NCBI GenBank assembly: GCA_023376005.1
Contig: CM042145.1
Span: forward strand, 12,794,454 to 12,858,453
Reading direction: 5' to 3'
DNA length: 64,000 bases
Source of the DNA: Doryteuthis pealeii
Taxonomy: Eukaryota; Mollusca; Cephalopoda; Myopsida; Loliginidae
Positions 48,145-59,679 of this stretch are shown in pieces. A model generated the notes under the pieces. That model saw only the letters and a program-made list of their open reading frames with translations, was not told where the DNA came from and did no database searches. The position numbers and the translations under genes were made by a program. Within the stretch, counting starts at the first letter, position 1. Every line of letters starts with the position of its first letter.

Positions 48145-48365
48145 CTTAACATCCTATACGCCTCATTCCGGCCCAGCTGGAAGTTACATTCGTTTTCCTA
48201 ATCCGCCCCAAATGATAGCCTTTGTTTAAATGTAACGTTAAACATATTTAGAAGTCTATGATTTAAGAGAAATAACAGGTAACTTTAAATGAAAAGGCCA
48301 TTTTTTGATAAATCCTTATAGGAATAGGGCTCTGGACTTAGAAAATTCTCAACAGGATGTTAAGA
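48145..48365 (-). mobile_element. CTCTTAA MITE
   Basis: It has CTTAACATCCTATACG at the left, AGGATGTTAAGAG at the right and the shared inner blocks. It directly abuts the mariner relic. Confidence 0.75.
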
Positions 48366-50147
48366 GAAACTGTAGTCATTGTAATTTGTGATAGGGAATT
48401 TCATTTAATGGAGAGAAAAAAAAAAGATGTTCATGTGAATTTTAATTATATATAATAGGTGTGTCACAGGTCACTTCTCTATCAGAAACTTGAAAAGAAT
48501 TAATCATTTTCATTTTTTTAAGTAATGAAAGGAAGTTTGCTTTTAATTATCTATTTGTCATAAATTGTTTGCTTGTCATGGAAATTAGAAAATTGCTGAT
48601 ATTTGTCAACCATATGTGTAAACTGATACCAAATGAAATACAAGTTGGAGTTTAACTTGCAAATCTTGAACTAATTGTTTATTTTTCATTTACATAAAAA
48701 AACAACAACAAACAATAAAACTCTATTGCCAAATAACATTACATATATGGTCATTCAAATTTGTTGTTCAAGGTAAACTAATTATAAAATGTCTTGCAAT
48801 AGCTTTTAATGGTTTTTTGTTTTCATATGCATCTGTTAAGTACATACACTTAGGTGCATCTGAGTCCTACCTTGTGGCTTTGTTGCATATTTTCCATGAG
48901 TGTCATAATGTTTTTTTTAGGGTGGGGAAAAACACACCAAATGTATATATAAGAACACATCAAACTTATTAGTTCACTTTAATCATAAAACACATTATAG
49001 TCAACTGATTTAAAACTATGTATTATTTTTAAACATTTCTATTAAGTCATACTAGACTCTCCTAATTTCTAATATTTTTAAACCTAATTTTTCAATTCTT
49101 TTCTTTAGAATTTTTATTCTATGTATCAACTACTTACTTGATTACACATCTCTGAAATTTCAGTGTTCAAGCTTAGCTAAAAGCTAGGATTCTATATGTG
49201 GATTTCTAAGAGGCAGATTTTCTGCATTTGGAAGACTGACCCAATATGCTTTTTCTACAATCATTCCTTTTTGTCCCAAGCTATGCTTAGTAAATATTAA
49301 TCTCCCATTTACATATTCAAATAATTGATCTCTTACTTTCTTCACCTTCTTAATGTTATATTAATATTATTAAATATTTCCATATTCAATAATAGATATT
49401 AAATGTTTCCATCATTGCTTGTATTAATTAAAAATCTGCTTAAATTTTTAAAAAAAAAAAGTTCCAGAATCTTGTTGGTTCATTGTAGATGTTTGCACAT
49501 TGATTAGATTCTAAGTAAAATTCTACAGGGGAAATTGCTGCTGCTGCTGCTGCTTTTTAAAGTTTGCTATTTCAGATTCTCCATAATTGGTTGATGTTTT
49601 CTAGAGGAGCAATCCAATTTAGAGGAACTTAGATATTCAGTCATCTTCTATTCAGTTAAATATTGAATTATTTGGTTGCACACTAAAATAAATCAATGAA
49701 ATTTGTATTGCAAATTCCCCTAACAGCAAAATTGGAAGACAGTTATAAATTTGCCGGCTTTGTCAGTTGAAAGTTATTTGTATGTTTTTGATGAGAATTT
49801 GGTATTGATCGTGAAAAGGAGAAAATAATTTTGGTGTAGTTATGTATGCTCAATTCCTGGACCTGCCAAAAGGGATAATGATGCCTTATAAAAGTTTATT
49901 TTGTTATATTAAGGGTTCTGTAGAAAAAGATTGATAACTTAGTGGATGAAAGTGTTTGTTATTTGAGTGAACTTAGTTATTGCTGGGGATAAGTGGGAGC
50001 ATTACATCAAGGATATGTTCATTATTATACAAGGGTTGTGCTGTTATGTAAAATTCTTAAAAAATATAGGGTTAAAAAGAAAACAATATTAATTCACTTA
50101 TGGGAATACCTTTGATATAATTTCAAAAAAAGTTATTATTTTTATAG
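48366..50147. other. Intronic AT-rich stretch
   Basis: I see nothing supportable other than a (GCT)n run near 49538-49554. Confidence 0.4.
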
Positions 50148-50226
50148 GAGTATCTTTATTAGAAAAGCAGAACTGATATTATGGAGACCACCTGGAGAAG
50201 ATTCCAATAATCTTTTGACAGCAATG
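50148..50226 (+). CDS. Exon 4 of an unrecognised split gene
   Basis: This 79-bp exon follows a TTATTTTTATAG acceptor and ends at a GTAAAC donor. Its first G completes the leucine codon begun in exon 3. It then reads SIFIRKAELILWRPPGED and SNNLLTAM, finishing on a complete codon. The acceptor tract is T/A-rich and only moderate. Support comes from phase agreement with exon 3 and the protein-like sequence. A CTCTTAA MITE begins only 22 bp beyond the donor. The product is not recognised. Confidence 0.65.
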
Positions 50227-50248
50227 GTAAACAGGTGGAGACTTTAAA

Positions 50249-50474
50249 ACTCTTAATATCCTATACCGCCTCATTCCACCCGGCCAGAAGTCATGTTTGT
50301 TTTCTAATCCACCACAACCGATAGCCTTTGTTTAAATGTAATAATAAACATTTAGCAGTCTTTGATTTATGGGAAATAACAGGTAACTTTAAATGAAAAG
50401 GCCATTTTTATCCATTTATTGATAAATCCTTAATGGAGCTCTGGACTTAGAAAATTCTCAACAGGATGTTAAGA
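50249..50474 (-). mobile_element. CTCTTAA MITE next to a splice donor
   Basis: AACTCTTAATATCCTATACC and GGATGTTAAGA mark the ends, with the usual inner blocks. It starts 22 bp after exon 4. Confidence 0.75.
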
Positions 50475-52175
50475 AATAAAATCATATTATAAAGAAACTA
50501 CCATAGAAATTTTAACATTTTCGAAACACTCTGTATAGCTTAACTTGTGGCATATTTTTTTCTCAAGGTTGATACATCTTATAAATAAAAAATATAAGTC
50601 CTTTTGAGCATAAATCTTTAATTTACATTAATTCAAACTAACAATTAATACTGGAAATCTTAATTTTTTTTTTTTTTTGTTTCTATGATTTTACTTTGCA
50701 TTTTTAAATTTTGAAAAATAATTATTGGAAATTAAATAATTGATAGATTGAATGCTATTTTTCCTTTTTAATCTAAGCATGTCTGCTTTTTGTATGATGA
50801 GAGAAATAATATTTTATTAATACATCTAATAATTAGCTGTAATAGATGTTTTATAGACACCAATTGTCTATTTTCATAATGGCATGTCATAGGTTAAGTT
50901 GAAATTATTTTTTTATTCTGAAATATCAAATTAGTTTCTTGAAATGTTTTTTTTTTTTTCTTTTTTTTTTCTAGAATGGTTTCATTTGCTTTAAACTTGA
51001 AAAGCTGACATTTTGAGCTGAGTGCTATTTTATGCAATAAGTTTGATATTTTGGGCTCAAGGAGAATGTCAGATACTAATAATAAAAGGTTTAATATAGC
51101 CTTCCTTTTTAATAGAATGATGGGATAGATTTAAACACATGCTCGCACACTGGATTGAAGTTTTAATGTATTTCATGTGTGTGTAAATTTTGTTAGCTCA
51201 TGTACAGGGTATATGTGGGCTTAGGTCTTTCATAGTTGATTTTTTTCCCCTTAAGTATCAAACTATTTATTTTTTTTGGGGGGGGTGAGGGGGGTAATTT
51301 TTTTGTTGATTTAAGAATACATGATTTATATCATTTACACCCTAGCCACCTGATGGATGATAGTAGGCTAGAGAAAGTATAACACTAAAACTTCTTTCTT
51401 AACTTTATCAAAATGAAACAAATATTTTCTATTTTTTCTCCTCATTTTAAAAATACTAAAATTTACCCGTATATTATTTATTTTTGACTAGATTTTCTTT
51501 AGACCTTTCCTTATTGCAGTGCTCAGGTACTTTTTACATTCTAAACTTAAGCAAATAGCATGAATTAAAAAATAAAGATAAGACTTGAACTTGTATCCCT
51601 TATCTTTTGGGGGGTGGGGTGTCTGACTAGAACAATATTTACTTTGTTAGCTATTAGACAGATTTGTTCAGATTTAATCATATAACTATATTCTTTGCTA
51701 TTTGACTTGTACTCCCTGACATATTGTTTGTTTAGTTTTAGTGGTAGTTGTAGTAGCAGACATAATGTTAAGTTGTCTGAATTTTATAGATGAATCATCT
51801 TGTCAGGCTTATTCTCTATTTTCTGAACCATGATGCTTTGTTTGTCATAGAGTAAAAATGACTTAGTCAAAAATCAATAACTGCTTTATCTGCCCCCCCC
51901 CCCCCATAATAATTTAACTAATTTAACACCACTTCATCTACTATTCTTTCTTTATCTTATATAAATGACTTCTATAAGAGGATTGACATTTGAATTTAAT
52001 TCAACAAAACTTATTCTGATTGCTTCTATTTATTTTTGGATTATTTTAATCTGTCTGATCATGTATTCTCTCTGCTTTATTTATTTATTTATGTTTTTTA
52101 ATTGCGCGACTATCAAGATAGATTATTTAAAATTACAGAATTGTTTTTGATTCATATTTACTTAAAAAAGAAGAA

Positions 52176-52213
<38 letters not shown>

Positions 52214-53751
52214 AAAAACAAAAACAAAACATTTACCTACCATTACATTTAGAAATCATTCTCACAAGAATATATGCTCTTCAGATTACCTTTTTTGTAA
52301 TAATAATGTTGAAATTACAATAACAAATTTTAGATGACTTTAAGGGTTTTTATGGTGATCATAAATTTAATGCATCTTGGGTGTTATAAAACTGATATTT
52401 TTGCTTGGCAATTTGCTAAGGAGTTGTCAAGAATAATGGTGGGATTAAAAATTATTAACAACAACAAACACCTCCTCTTCAAAGACATTTCTCAACTTCC
52501 AAGTGAGAATGTTCTATTGTCCTTAACATTTTCTAATCTCCCAAGTCAGTTAAGATCTCTTTATTGCTCAATATCAATTTTAGTTTGGAACTGTCAAATG
52601 TGAATTAAATGAACTTTAAGAGATCATTTAAAAAAAAAAAATCTTGGTAAAGAAATTAAAGCTATTATTAATATACAACTGAAAGTTTTATTCTTTGTCA
52701 AGGGCAATGAGAGCAGAATATTTATGTTTTGGCTCTTTGCTACTTATCTGTTTTGATTTATTCAGGCAAGTCTAAACACAACCACCATTTTTTTTATTTT
52801 ATCCACAAATAAGCCATTTCATATCTTGTAACTTGACCTTCTGTTACAGTATTTGGCTCTTTCTTCTCCCTCTAATCTCTTTATTGATACATTTGTGAGG
52901 TGTGCACACTCTAATGTCTCTGACAACACAAAGTGCAGCAAGTATTTTATAAGTATTCAAAGCAACCAAACTGCAAGAAATGGTAAAGTTCTTTGGCTCA
53001 AACCTGACACAACAGATAAATCAAGATAACTGGTAAATGAATCATGTGACTCCATCCACCCTCAAGTACGCCAAACATGCTTTTCTTCAGCACCTTTTTA
53101 TATTCTTGTGAACTTGTAATTCAAAGCCTTCTCCACCTGCTTCTAAAAAAAAAAAAAAAACTGTTATTTTTGTTTTATTTAATGCTGAATATTTGCCAAA
53201 CTGATAATTCCCATTTGACTAGTGTCATCCATTATAACATAAACTCATATCTACATTATTAAGCTTTTTATATGAATTTTACAATAACACATCAAAAAGT
53301 GGTATATGATATTATGAGTGCAATAAGTGCTAAAATGCACTTAGGGAATAAAGCAATATCCAATTCAATTTGTAAATTATTAATAATAGTGTAGTATCTG
53401 CATTTGTCCTCATTCTGATCATTATAATTTCTCAAGGGAGACAACTGTTAAATGCTAATTATAGAATACTTTCCCTTTGTTATTTATTTGCTGTTAGTTA
53501 TAATATAAATTCTATGAATAGAATATAGTTCAGCATCAAGTTTAATGATCGATAAAAGTAGCAAAGGAAATATTTCTAGTATTGATTTTGTAATTGAGGC
53601 TTGAGTTATTAAATATCATTTAAAATCTTTTTCTTTGTGTGATCTCACACACACACACACACACACACAGTTTCCATTGAAAGTGTTTGACATAAATAAA
53701 AAGAAAATACAATGAATGACAAATATGAATTTAATTTTTCTTTCTTGGCAG
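50475..53751. other. Intronic AT-rich stretch
   Basis: Homopolymer tracts lie near 50949-50971, 51270-51294, 51893-51905 and 52179-52206. A polypyrimidine tract with TAG at about 50974 leads into a short phase-compatible frame (NGFICFKLEKLTF then a stop). This is an alternative last exon that I rate below 53752. The 89-codon open frame at 52334-52603 is not recognised. Confidence 0.4.
53645..53668. repeat. (CA)n microsatellite
   Basis: About 12 CA units, 83 bp upstream of the last exon. Confidence 0.9.
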
Positions 53752-53853
53752 TCACAGCTGTTTGATGTTCAAACTTACCAGTGGACATCAGCAATCAATT
53801 TTAACAATTCCACCTTTTTTCCCCTAATTCCTTTAGAATGTTTGATTTCCTGA
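53752..53853 (+). CDS. Probable last coding exon of an unrecognised split gene
   Basis: A good acceptor (TTTTTCTTTCTTGGCAG) is followed, in the phase required by exon 4, by SQLFDVQTYQWTSAINFN, then NSTFFPLIPLECLIS and a TGA at 53851-53853. There is no convincing donor inside the frame, so I take this as the C-terminal exon. An AATAAA-containing stretch near 54531-54540 could serve for polyadenylation. With the other four exons, the visible protein part is about 135 residues, without a membrane segment or a domain I can name. An internal donor or a later exon cannot be excluded. Confidence 0.55.
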   Translation, partial: SQLFDVQTYQWTSAINFNNSTFFPLIPLECLIS

Positions 53854-54215
53854 ATCATACATTTTTGTTCTGCTTCTATTCGAAAAGGTATTAGTCTTTT
53901 CAGGTTATTTTAACTTATTGCTACCATTAAGTTGGACCCCATTAGAATGGGAATTCATTTATTTTTATAATTAGATATTCTAGATTTGTTTAATTAGTCG
54001 ATTGACTTAGTTTTGGTGCATTATTGATAAAAATGTTTCGGTCTTTTAATTCTTTTAATCTGTTTGAAATTAAACAAAATTGAAATCTTATTATTATAAC
54101 CTTGAGTTTTAGTTCATACCTTTGTCCTATAATAGTTGTTACATTTGCATATAAATTTTATATACTAAACGTAACCCTATTATGGGACATGTAATATTTT
54201 TGTTCAACTAGGAAG
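53854..54215. other. Possible 3' untranslated region, no other feature
   Basis: AT-rich sequence following the TGA of the last exon. I see no other gene. Confidence 0.35.
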
Positions 54216-54411
54216 AAAATATGGGTGCTATTCCAACATGTGATCTACCGAAGGTTTGTGATCTACTAGGAAAAAAGAAAACAGGGTTAGGGTTAATTTA
54301 ATCGGAAAATAATGGGTAGTTAATGAGTAGATCACATATTGGAATGTAAATAACTCTGATTGGATTAGAAACCATTGGGTAGATCACGTATTGGAAGAGC
54401 ACCAAAATATG
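54216..54411. mobile_element. 180-bp MITE with perfect 8-bp target-site duplication
   Basis: AAAATATG occurs at 54216-54223 and 54404-54411. Between them, 54224-54403 has inverted ends: GGTGCTATTCCAACATGTG then ATCTACC on the left, against GGTGCTCTTCCAATACGTG then ATCTACCC (reverse complement of the right). An 8-bp duplication points to the hAT superfamily. The interior repeats the GATCTACT motif in both orientations and contains two telomere-like TTAGGG units at 54284-54295. There is no coding capacity. Confidence 0.8.
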
Positions 54412-57400
54412 TTTATCAAAAGATGAAAGATTGAATTTAAGTGGACAAGAAAGAAAGAAAGAAAAATCAATTAGAAATTTCACAAGTCTGATAATAACTT
54501 TATTTCCTAAGCCATGATTGTGTTTAATGAATAAAATAAAGTAACAGCTGTACAGTAAAGTCATCCCAATATAGAATTGTCGGTGTCTATTGTTTAAACA
54601 ATTTCTTTCTCTCAAATAATTTCTAGACTTTGAGTGTCTTTTATTTGATAGTTGCTTCTCTTTAGCTATAATTTCAACTGATAAACAATCCAAGAATTTT
54701 AAAGCTCTGATTTTTGAGAAAAGTTATCTGATATTAGTTTCCTGATAACATATTGGATAGTAATCAAATATCTGAAATGAACCAGTATTGCCAGAGAAGT
54801 GTCTTTTGTCTTGATGCTGTAATCTTCAGATATCCTGCTCAGCTGCTGTGCACTTCCTCAAGGAAGCAGCTGACATGTGACTTTTTGTTAGTTAAACTAT
54901 TGTAACAAAATACGCAGGCTTCTGTTATTATATATTATTAGACTGTAATTAATTGTATCATTCTATGTTATTAAATTAATTAGTTACAATTTATCAATGG
55001 TGGAGTTCTGCTTATTGTTTCATGTTTATAATCACTTATTTAACTTTACATTTAATAATTTTGAAATTTTTTTTAATTTTTTTGTTAGTTTAGAATTATA
55101 AACAGTGCATTTTAATTATACATATAATAGCACTATCATTGAAATACATGCATTTAAAAAAAAATCAATGCATAACATTGAGTGAAAAGATTTTCTTAAA
55201 TAGATTTTAGAATTAAAAAAAAAGAAGTAAAATCAAGTAGTCATCAAATCCTCAAATTCCATTTTAAACTGATACTATGATGATTTTCATTAATAACCCT
55301 GTGAACAAACTTTACCTTGTACCAAGACTAACATAAAGATTGGGCGATTACAAATTCTTCTGTGAGGGTGGTTAAATATACTCTTTCTACTTTCCCGTTT
55401 GAGGGTAATATTTTGAATAAGCTTTCTAGTATGAATTAATTAAATATCATCAATGATCAACTTTAAAACTTCTATTTGGTATATCTGTTTACTTTCTCCA
55501 TATGCTTTGAGTATTTGTTTATTTAATCATTAGACTGAGTGAAAGTGTTGATGTTTTTTCTTTATTAAACCCTACCAGCCATATCAGAGGTTAGATAAAC
55601 AGCTGGTATAAAATAATATAAGATCATTTAAAAGGTTGACATAAAAATTATTTGGAACATGATTCATATGATTATGACTAAAGTGATTGATATTTATGAA
55701 TTGCAAACTAATAGGAATTATTATGTTCACAAATTCCAAACTTTGTAAAATCTAATTTAATAGGTCTTTTCTGGCATGTGCTAGGCTTTTAATTTTGAAT
55801 TGTAAGTTTTGGCTAGGTAACAATTTTTGTTGTTTTTATTTGTATATGGTGTTAGATTAGTAAGTAAAAACTATTTAGATATATTGTCGTAAACCAATTT
55901 GTAGATTATTTCAAAGTGATCAATGAAAATGTCTATGTAAGCACCTACCTATCTTTGGTCATTTGAGTTCTTTCTTCTCATTAATATCTTTGTGATAACC
56001 AATAAAATCTCATTAAAACAAAATTATTAATATTAGGCTTAATGTTACACTAAATTAAATAAGTGGTGAGATGCTTGATTGTTTTTAGTTAACATAACAT
56101 CCACTAAATGAACTTTTAAGCACCATACTTGATAGTATTTTCCTGTCAGTCATAAAACTATTTATCTGCTTTCTGAATAGATTGTTTCTTTCCTGAAACA
56201 AATACAAACTTGTATGATTGCAACCACTTAACATAACATCACTTTCTACCGGATATAATGAAACTTTTCCTGTTGATTACAGAAAATGGTAACTCTTTGT
56301 CTTTTACAAGATTCATCTGAACCAGATTCCAGATGTGACCTGGATTATTTTGAATTTTTTAATTCGATACCAATGTTGTAAATTTATCTCACATTCTGGA
56401 TTGAAAATATAAAACTACTGAATCTTTATATTCTATTCCACACTGCTTTTTTTCCCCCCTGTTGTTTTCACCTCTCCCTATCTTTTTATTATATAAACTA
56501 GCCAAAAAACCCAACCTACAAATGAGATTTTAAGCTGATAACACTGAACTGTGTTTTTTTTTTTTTGTGAGGACTTGTAATAATCATCAAGATGTTAATG
56601 TCTGTAGCCATTACTCATACTACATATGTAAATGGATCATGATTTTTCTTTATTTTCCAGTGACTAAAAAAAAAAAAATTAAAAAAAATTCACTTGGGTT
56701 TCTAGTTAGGAAATTTTCAGCTAGATATCTATTTTAATACAGTGAAGCAAAAAGATAAAGATTTGGTTCAGCTGAATAAAAATCCAATTTTGTATTATAC
56801 TTATACAGTAAACAGGTCTTTGCCCTTCACTGAAAACCCAAGTTTTAGAATTTTTAAAACCTAATATTGAGATATTATAATGGTCGGAGGGGGTGGGGAT
56901 ACAAACACATAACTATATTGCATAGTGGACTGGATATTTCTTTATTCTCTAAGAACATTTTAATATTATTGTGATAACAAAAACATTACAGCAATGTGCA
57001 TTTTTGCTGTGATATGGTAACAAAAAAATAAGATCATTTTAATATAAATTTCAAAATATTATCTTGAGACACTTTTACTTTTGTATAAAAGTAAGCAATG
57101 GACATTTTTTATTTATAAAAGAACCTTTCAGCAAATCAAAGTTATGCAATTAGAAAAGCAAGTTGTCCTTATAACATTTATTGGAACATAATTAAACAGT
57201 AAAAAAAAAAAAAAACAAAAAAAAAAAAAACAAAGTAAAAAAAATATTAGATTATTCACTTTTACTTTAAGAATTTTTAATGTAACTATATAGATTTAAA
57301 AAAAATTTCAATCTGTTGGATTATATTGCAAATTCTCCAAAATATTGATGGCAACTGATATGTATAAGTCTGTATAATATCACATACCAAGAAAAACTGA

Positions 57401-57738
57401 TGAGTAATATACTTGGCTGTTAATAGAGTGTGATAAAATTACTGCTGAAGGTTTTTCATTTTTTTTTTTTTTTTTTACCATTTTGTTGTTGCTGGAAGCA
57501 AAACCGACAAAATCTCTTGGGGACCCCCCCCCCTCCACTAGTCTTGAATAGTGTCTCTAAAGTTGATTTTTTTTTTTTTCCCTTCCTCACTTCAAGTTTA
57601 CTGTTTTTACTTAGACATTCTTTAGTTTCTAGTCAATTGGAATTGACATTTTGCTGTGGGCCACACTTGTGATTCATTCTTATTTAAACAAGTTATCAAC
57701 GTAGTGACTATTTCTTCCTTACAATAAAGGCATTTAGA
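54412..57738. other. AT-rich stretch without recognised gene
   Basis: Poly-A/T tracts and a poly-C run near 57524-57533. I see no exon or transposon border I can support. Confidence 0.4.
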
Positions 57739-57740
57739 CT

Positions 57741-57820
57741 TTGGGGGGTTCAAATTTTGGGGACATCCCCAACCAACCCCCCAAAAGATTGATTATACAC
57801 TGTCAATCTTCAAGATTGAC
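57741..57820. repeat. Nested G/C hairpins and an adjacent perfect palindrome
   Basis: TTGGGGGGTT (57741-57750) pairs exactly with AACCCCCCAA (57775-57784). Inside it, TTGGGG pairs with CCCCAA around ACAT. Close by, GTCAATCTT-C-AAGATTGAC (57802-57820) is a second perfect palindrome. Confidence 0.7.
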
Positions 57821-57941
57821 AAAGAATGGAAGAAATGAAAACTGCCTAATTATTTTACAAATTTGAATACTTTATGAGCAATAGTAGCCTTTTTAAATTG
57901 CAAAAGTTGATTTAAAAGATTAAGTAATAACATAATGGTAC

Positions 57942-58460
57942 ACTGTAATTATTTGTGTATAAGATGCATTATTTTTCCAGATTTTTTTAGCCACAAAGTT
58001 AGATGCATATTATACATAAGTAAATATTAATTTTTGGGGGGGGTCATGTGTGTCACCATATTTAAGATGGCATGACCAAAAGTAAGTTTTATCTATGGTC
58101 CAAACTAACTAATATGTAACAAACACTTCAGTTTTATACTGTTACAGAGAAATAACCACTGTATGTGTGTTTGTTTATAATTTGTTTCTTCTATTGTCAA
58201 CTTATTTTTTGCAGAAACATGTCCTTGTTTTTGCCCTAAATACTGTGTAAATTTTGTGTTTTGAAACATATATATACTACATAAATTCTTATTTTTAGTT
58301 GATACAAACTGGATAAAAAGCTGAAAAAAATGTTAAATTTAGTTTAAATTAAATTGCAAATTCCAAAAAGTCAATACGTATTTTACACAAGATATTTTTT
58401 CAGAATATCTTAGCCAAAAGTTAAAGGTTTGTATTATATATGAATGTTTGCCATACATGA
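57942..58460. mobile_element. ACTGTAATTATT repeat, copy 2
   Basis: This is the longer copy of the repeat seen at 32725-33057. Its left end, ACTGTAATTATTTGTGTATA, matches the reverse complement of the right end of the first copy. The shared interior includes CTTCTATTGTCAACTTATTT and TTTGCCCTAAATACTGTGTA. Its own right end is diverged. Confidence 0.6.
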
Positions 58461-59570
58461 CTATTTATGGTATATTTTAAGGTAACACTATTGCAACAAT
58501 ATAAATTCTGTTGGATATCAAATGTCTTTCTCAATGGAGATAATAGTGCTCAGTATCTTTTTTACTTTGTATTTAATGCATTCTTATAATATTATTATTA
58601 TTATTATTTTTTTTTTTTTTTTTGAGACTGTTGGGATAGAAATGTTTGTTTATTTGAAGTGGAAATTTGATTGCAAAATAAAGGAATGCAATGACTAGAA
58701 TTATTTGAAACTTTTTCTTTTTGCTAAATTGTGGCTTCAGATTTGTTTTTGCCTTGATTTTCCAACAAAATTTGATTAATTCTGACCTAATTACCTTATA
58801 AAAACACAGAATATTGCAATGCAATTTTATTTATAATGCATTAAAGTACTTTCTTACCAAAGCCTTAAATTTCTATTTTTCCTATCTATTCATTATCATC
58901 ATCAAAGTGTGCCAACAGCATGGTTTCTCTTGACTCTCTTGTCATCCGTCCCTATCAGTCATTGCTCTTGGCAAATCCCCTAGATGGCATCCAGTGTATG
59001 CACAGAACTAATGAATATAAGTTTTTGCTGGTCAGTCAATACTGGTGTGTCCATGTGTTGGAGTCTATATGAGTTCTTATTTCTCCAGCAATACCCAGCA
59101 TGTCTTGCTTGTCTTATTTGGATAGTTTGTAAGATAAGAAGTAATGGCCACTTACCTCTCATCTTTTAGGATACTTAAAAATGATAAAAAAAACAAGTGT
59201 TTAAAGTAAGAAATATATTAAAGTAGTTCTATGGTTGTAGCATTAATGCTTTACATAAAATTAACAGTACCTACCTGTATTATATACGGCTTTTAAAATA
59301 GTCACTGATAATATTACTTAGGATGAACAATCTGAACCAAGACCAAAATGTGACATTGACATAAAAACTCCTCAGATATGTTTCACAGAATAATATTAAG
59401 TTCATAAAATATTCATAAAAGTATTTTTTAAATGTAGATTTATCTTTTAATGATAAAAATTTGTAACAATAGATTTGATGTACATTTTTAATTGATAAAT
59501 GCATAAAACTTCTAAAGAAAAAATAATGAATTAGTTGTCTAAAATATTATTCACATTTAGATTAAACATT
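58461..59570. other. AT-rich stretch without recognised gene
   Basis: (ATT)n followed by poly-T at 58590-58623. Two overlapping open frames on opposite strands at 58980-59169 are not recognised. Confidence 0.35.
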
Positions 59571-59679
59571 ATGAAGGCTCTGTAATTATTTTATATATTC
59601 AACTTGATTTACTTATAAACCTTGATTAGGTTTATAAGTAAATCATTTTGGATATATAAAATAATTACACAGCCTTCAT
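59571..59679. repeat. 109-bp near-perfect hairpin
   Basis: A 52-base left arm (59571-59622) and its right arm (59628-59679) pair at 48 of 52 positions around a 5-base TGATT loop. The arms begin with ATGAAGGCT and end with ACTTATAAACCT next to the loop. It could be a minimal fold-back MITE or a hairpin RNA precursor. Confidence 0.8.

Noticed and set aside
50974..51020. Alternative last exon after a TTTTTTTTTCTAG acceptor (NGFICFKLEKLTF, stop)
   Set aside because: Phase-compatible, but the acceptor lies in a homopolymer and the segment at 53752 has better protein-like sequence. It is kept only as an alternative.
54298..54693. 131-codon minus-strand open frame, the longest in the single-copy part apart from repeats
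   Set aside because: It overlaps the MITE at 54224-54403 and has composition typical of random AT-rich sequence.
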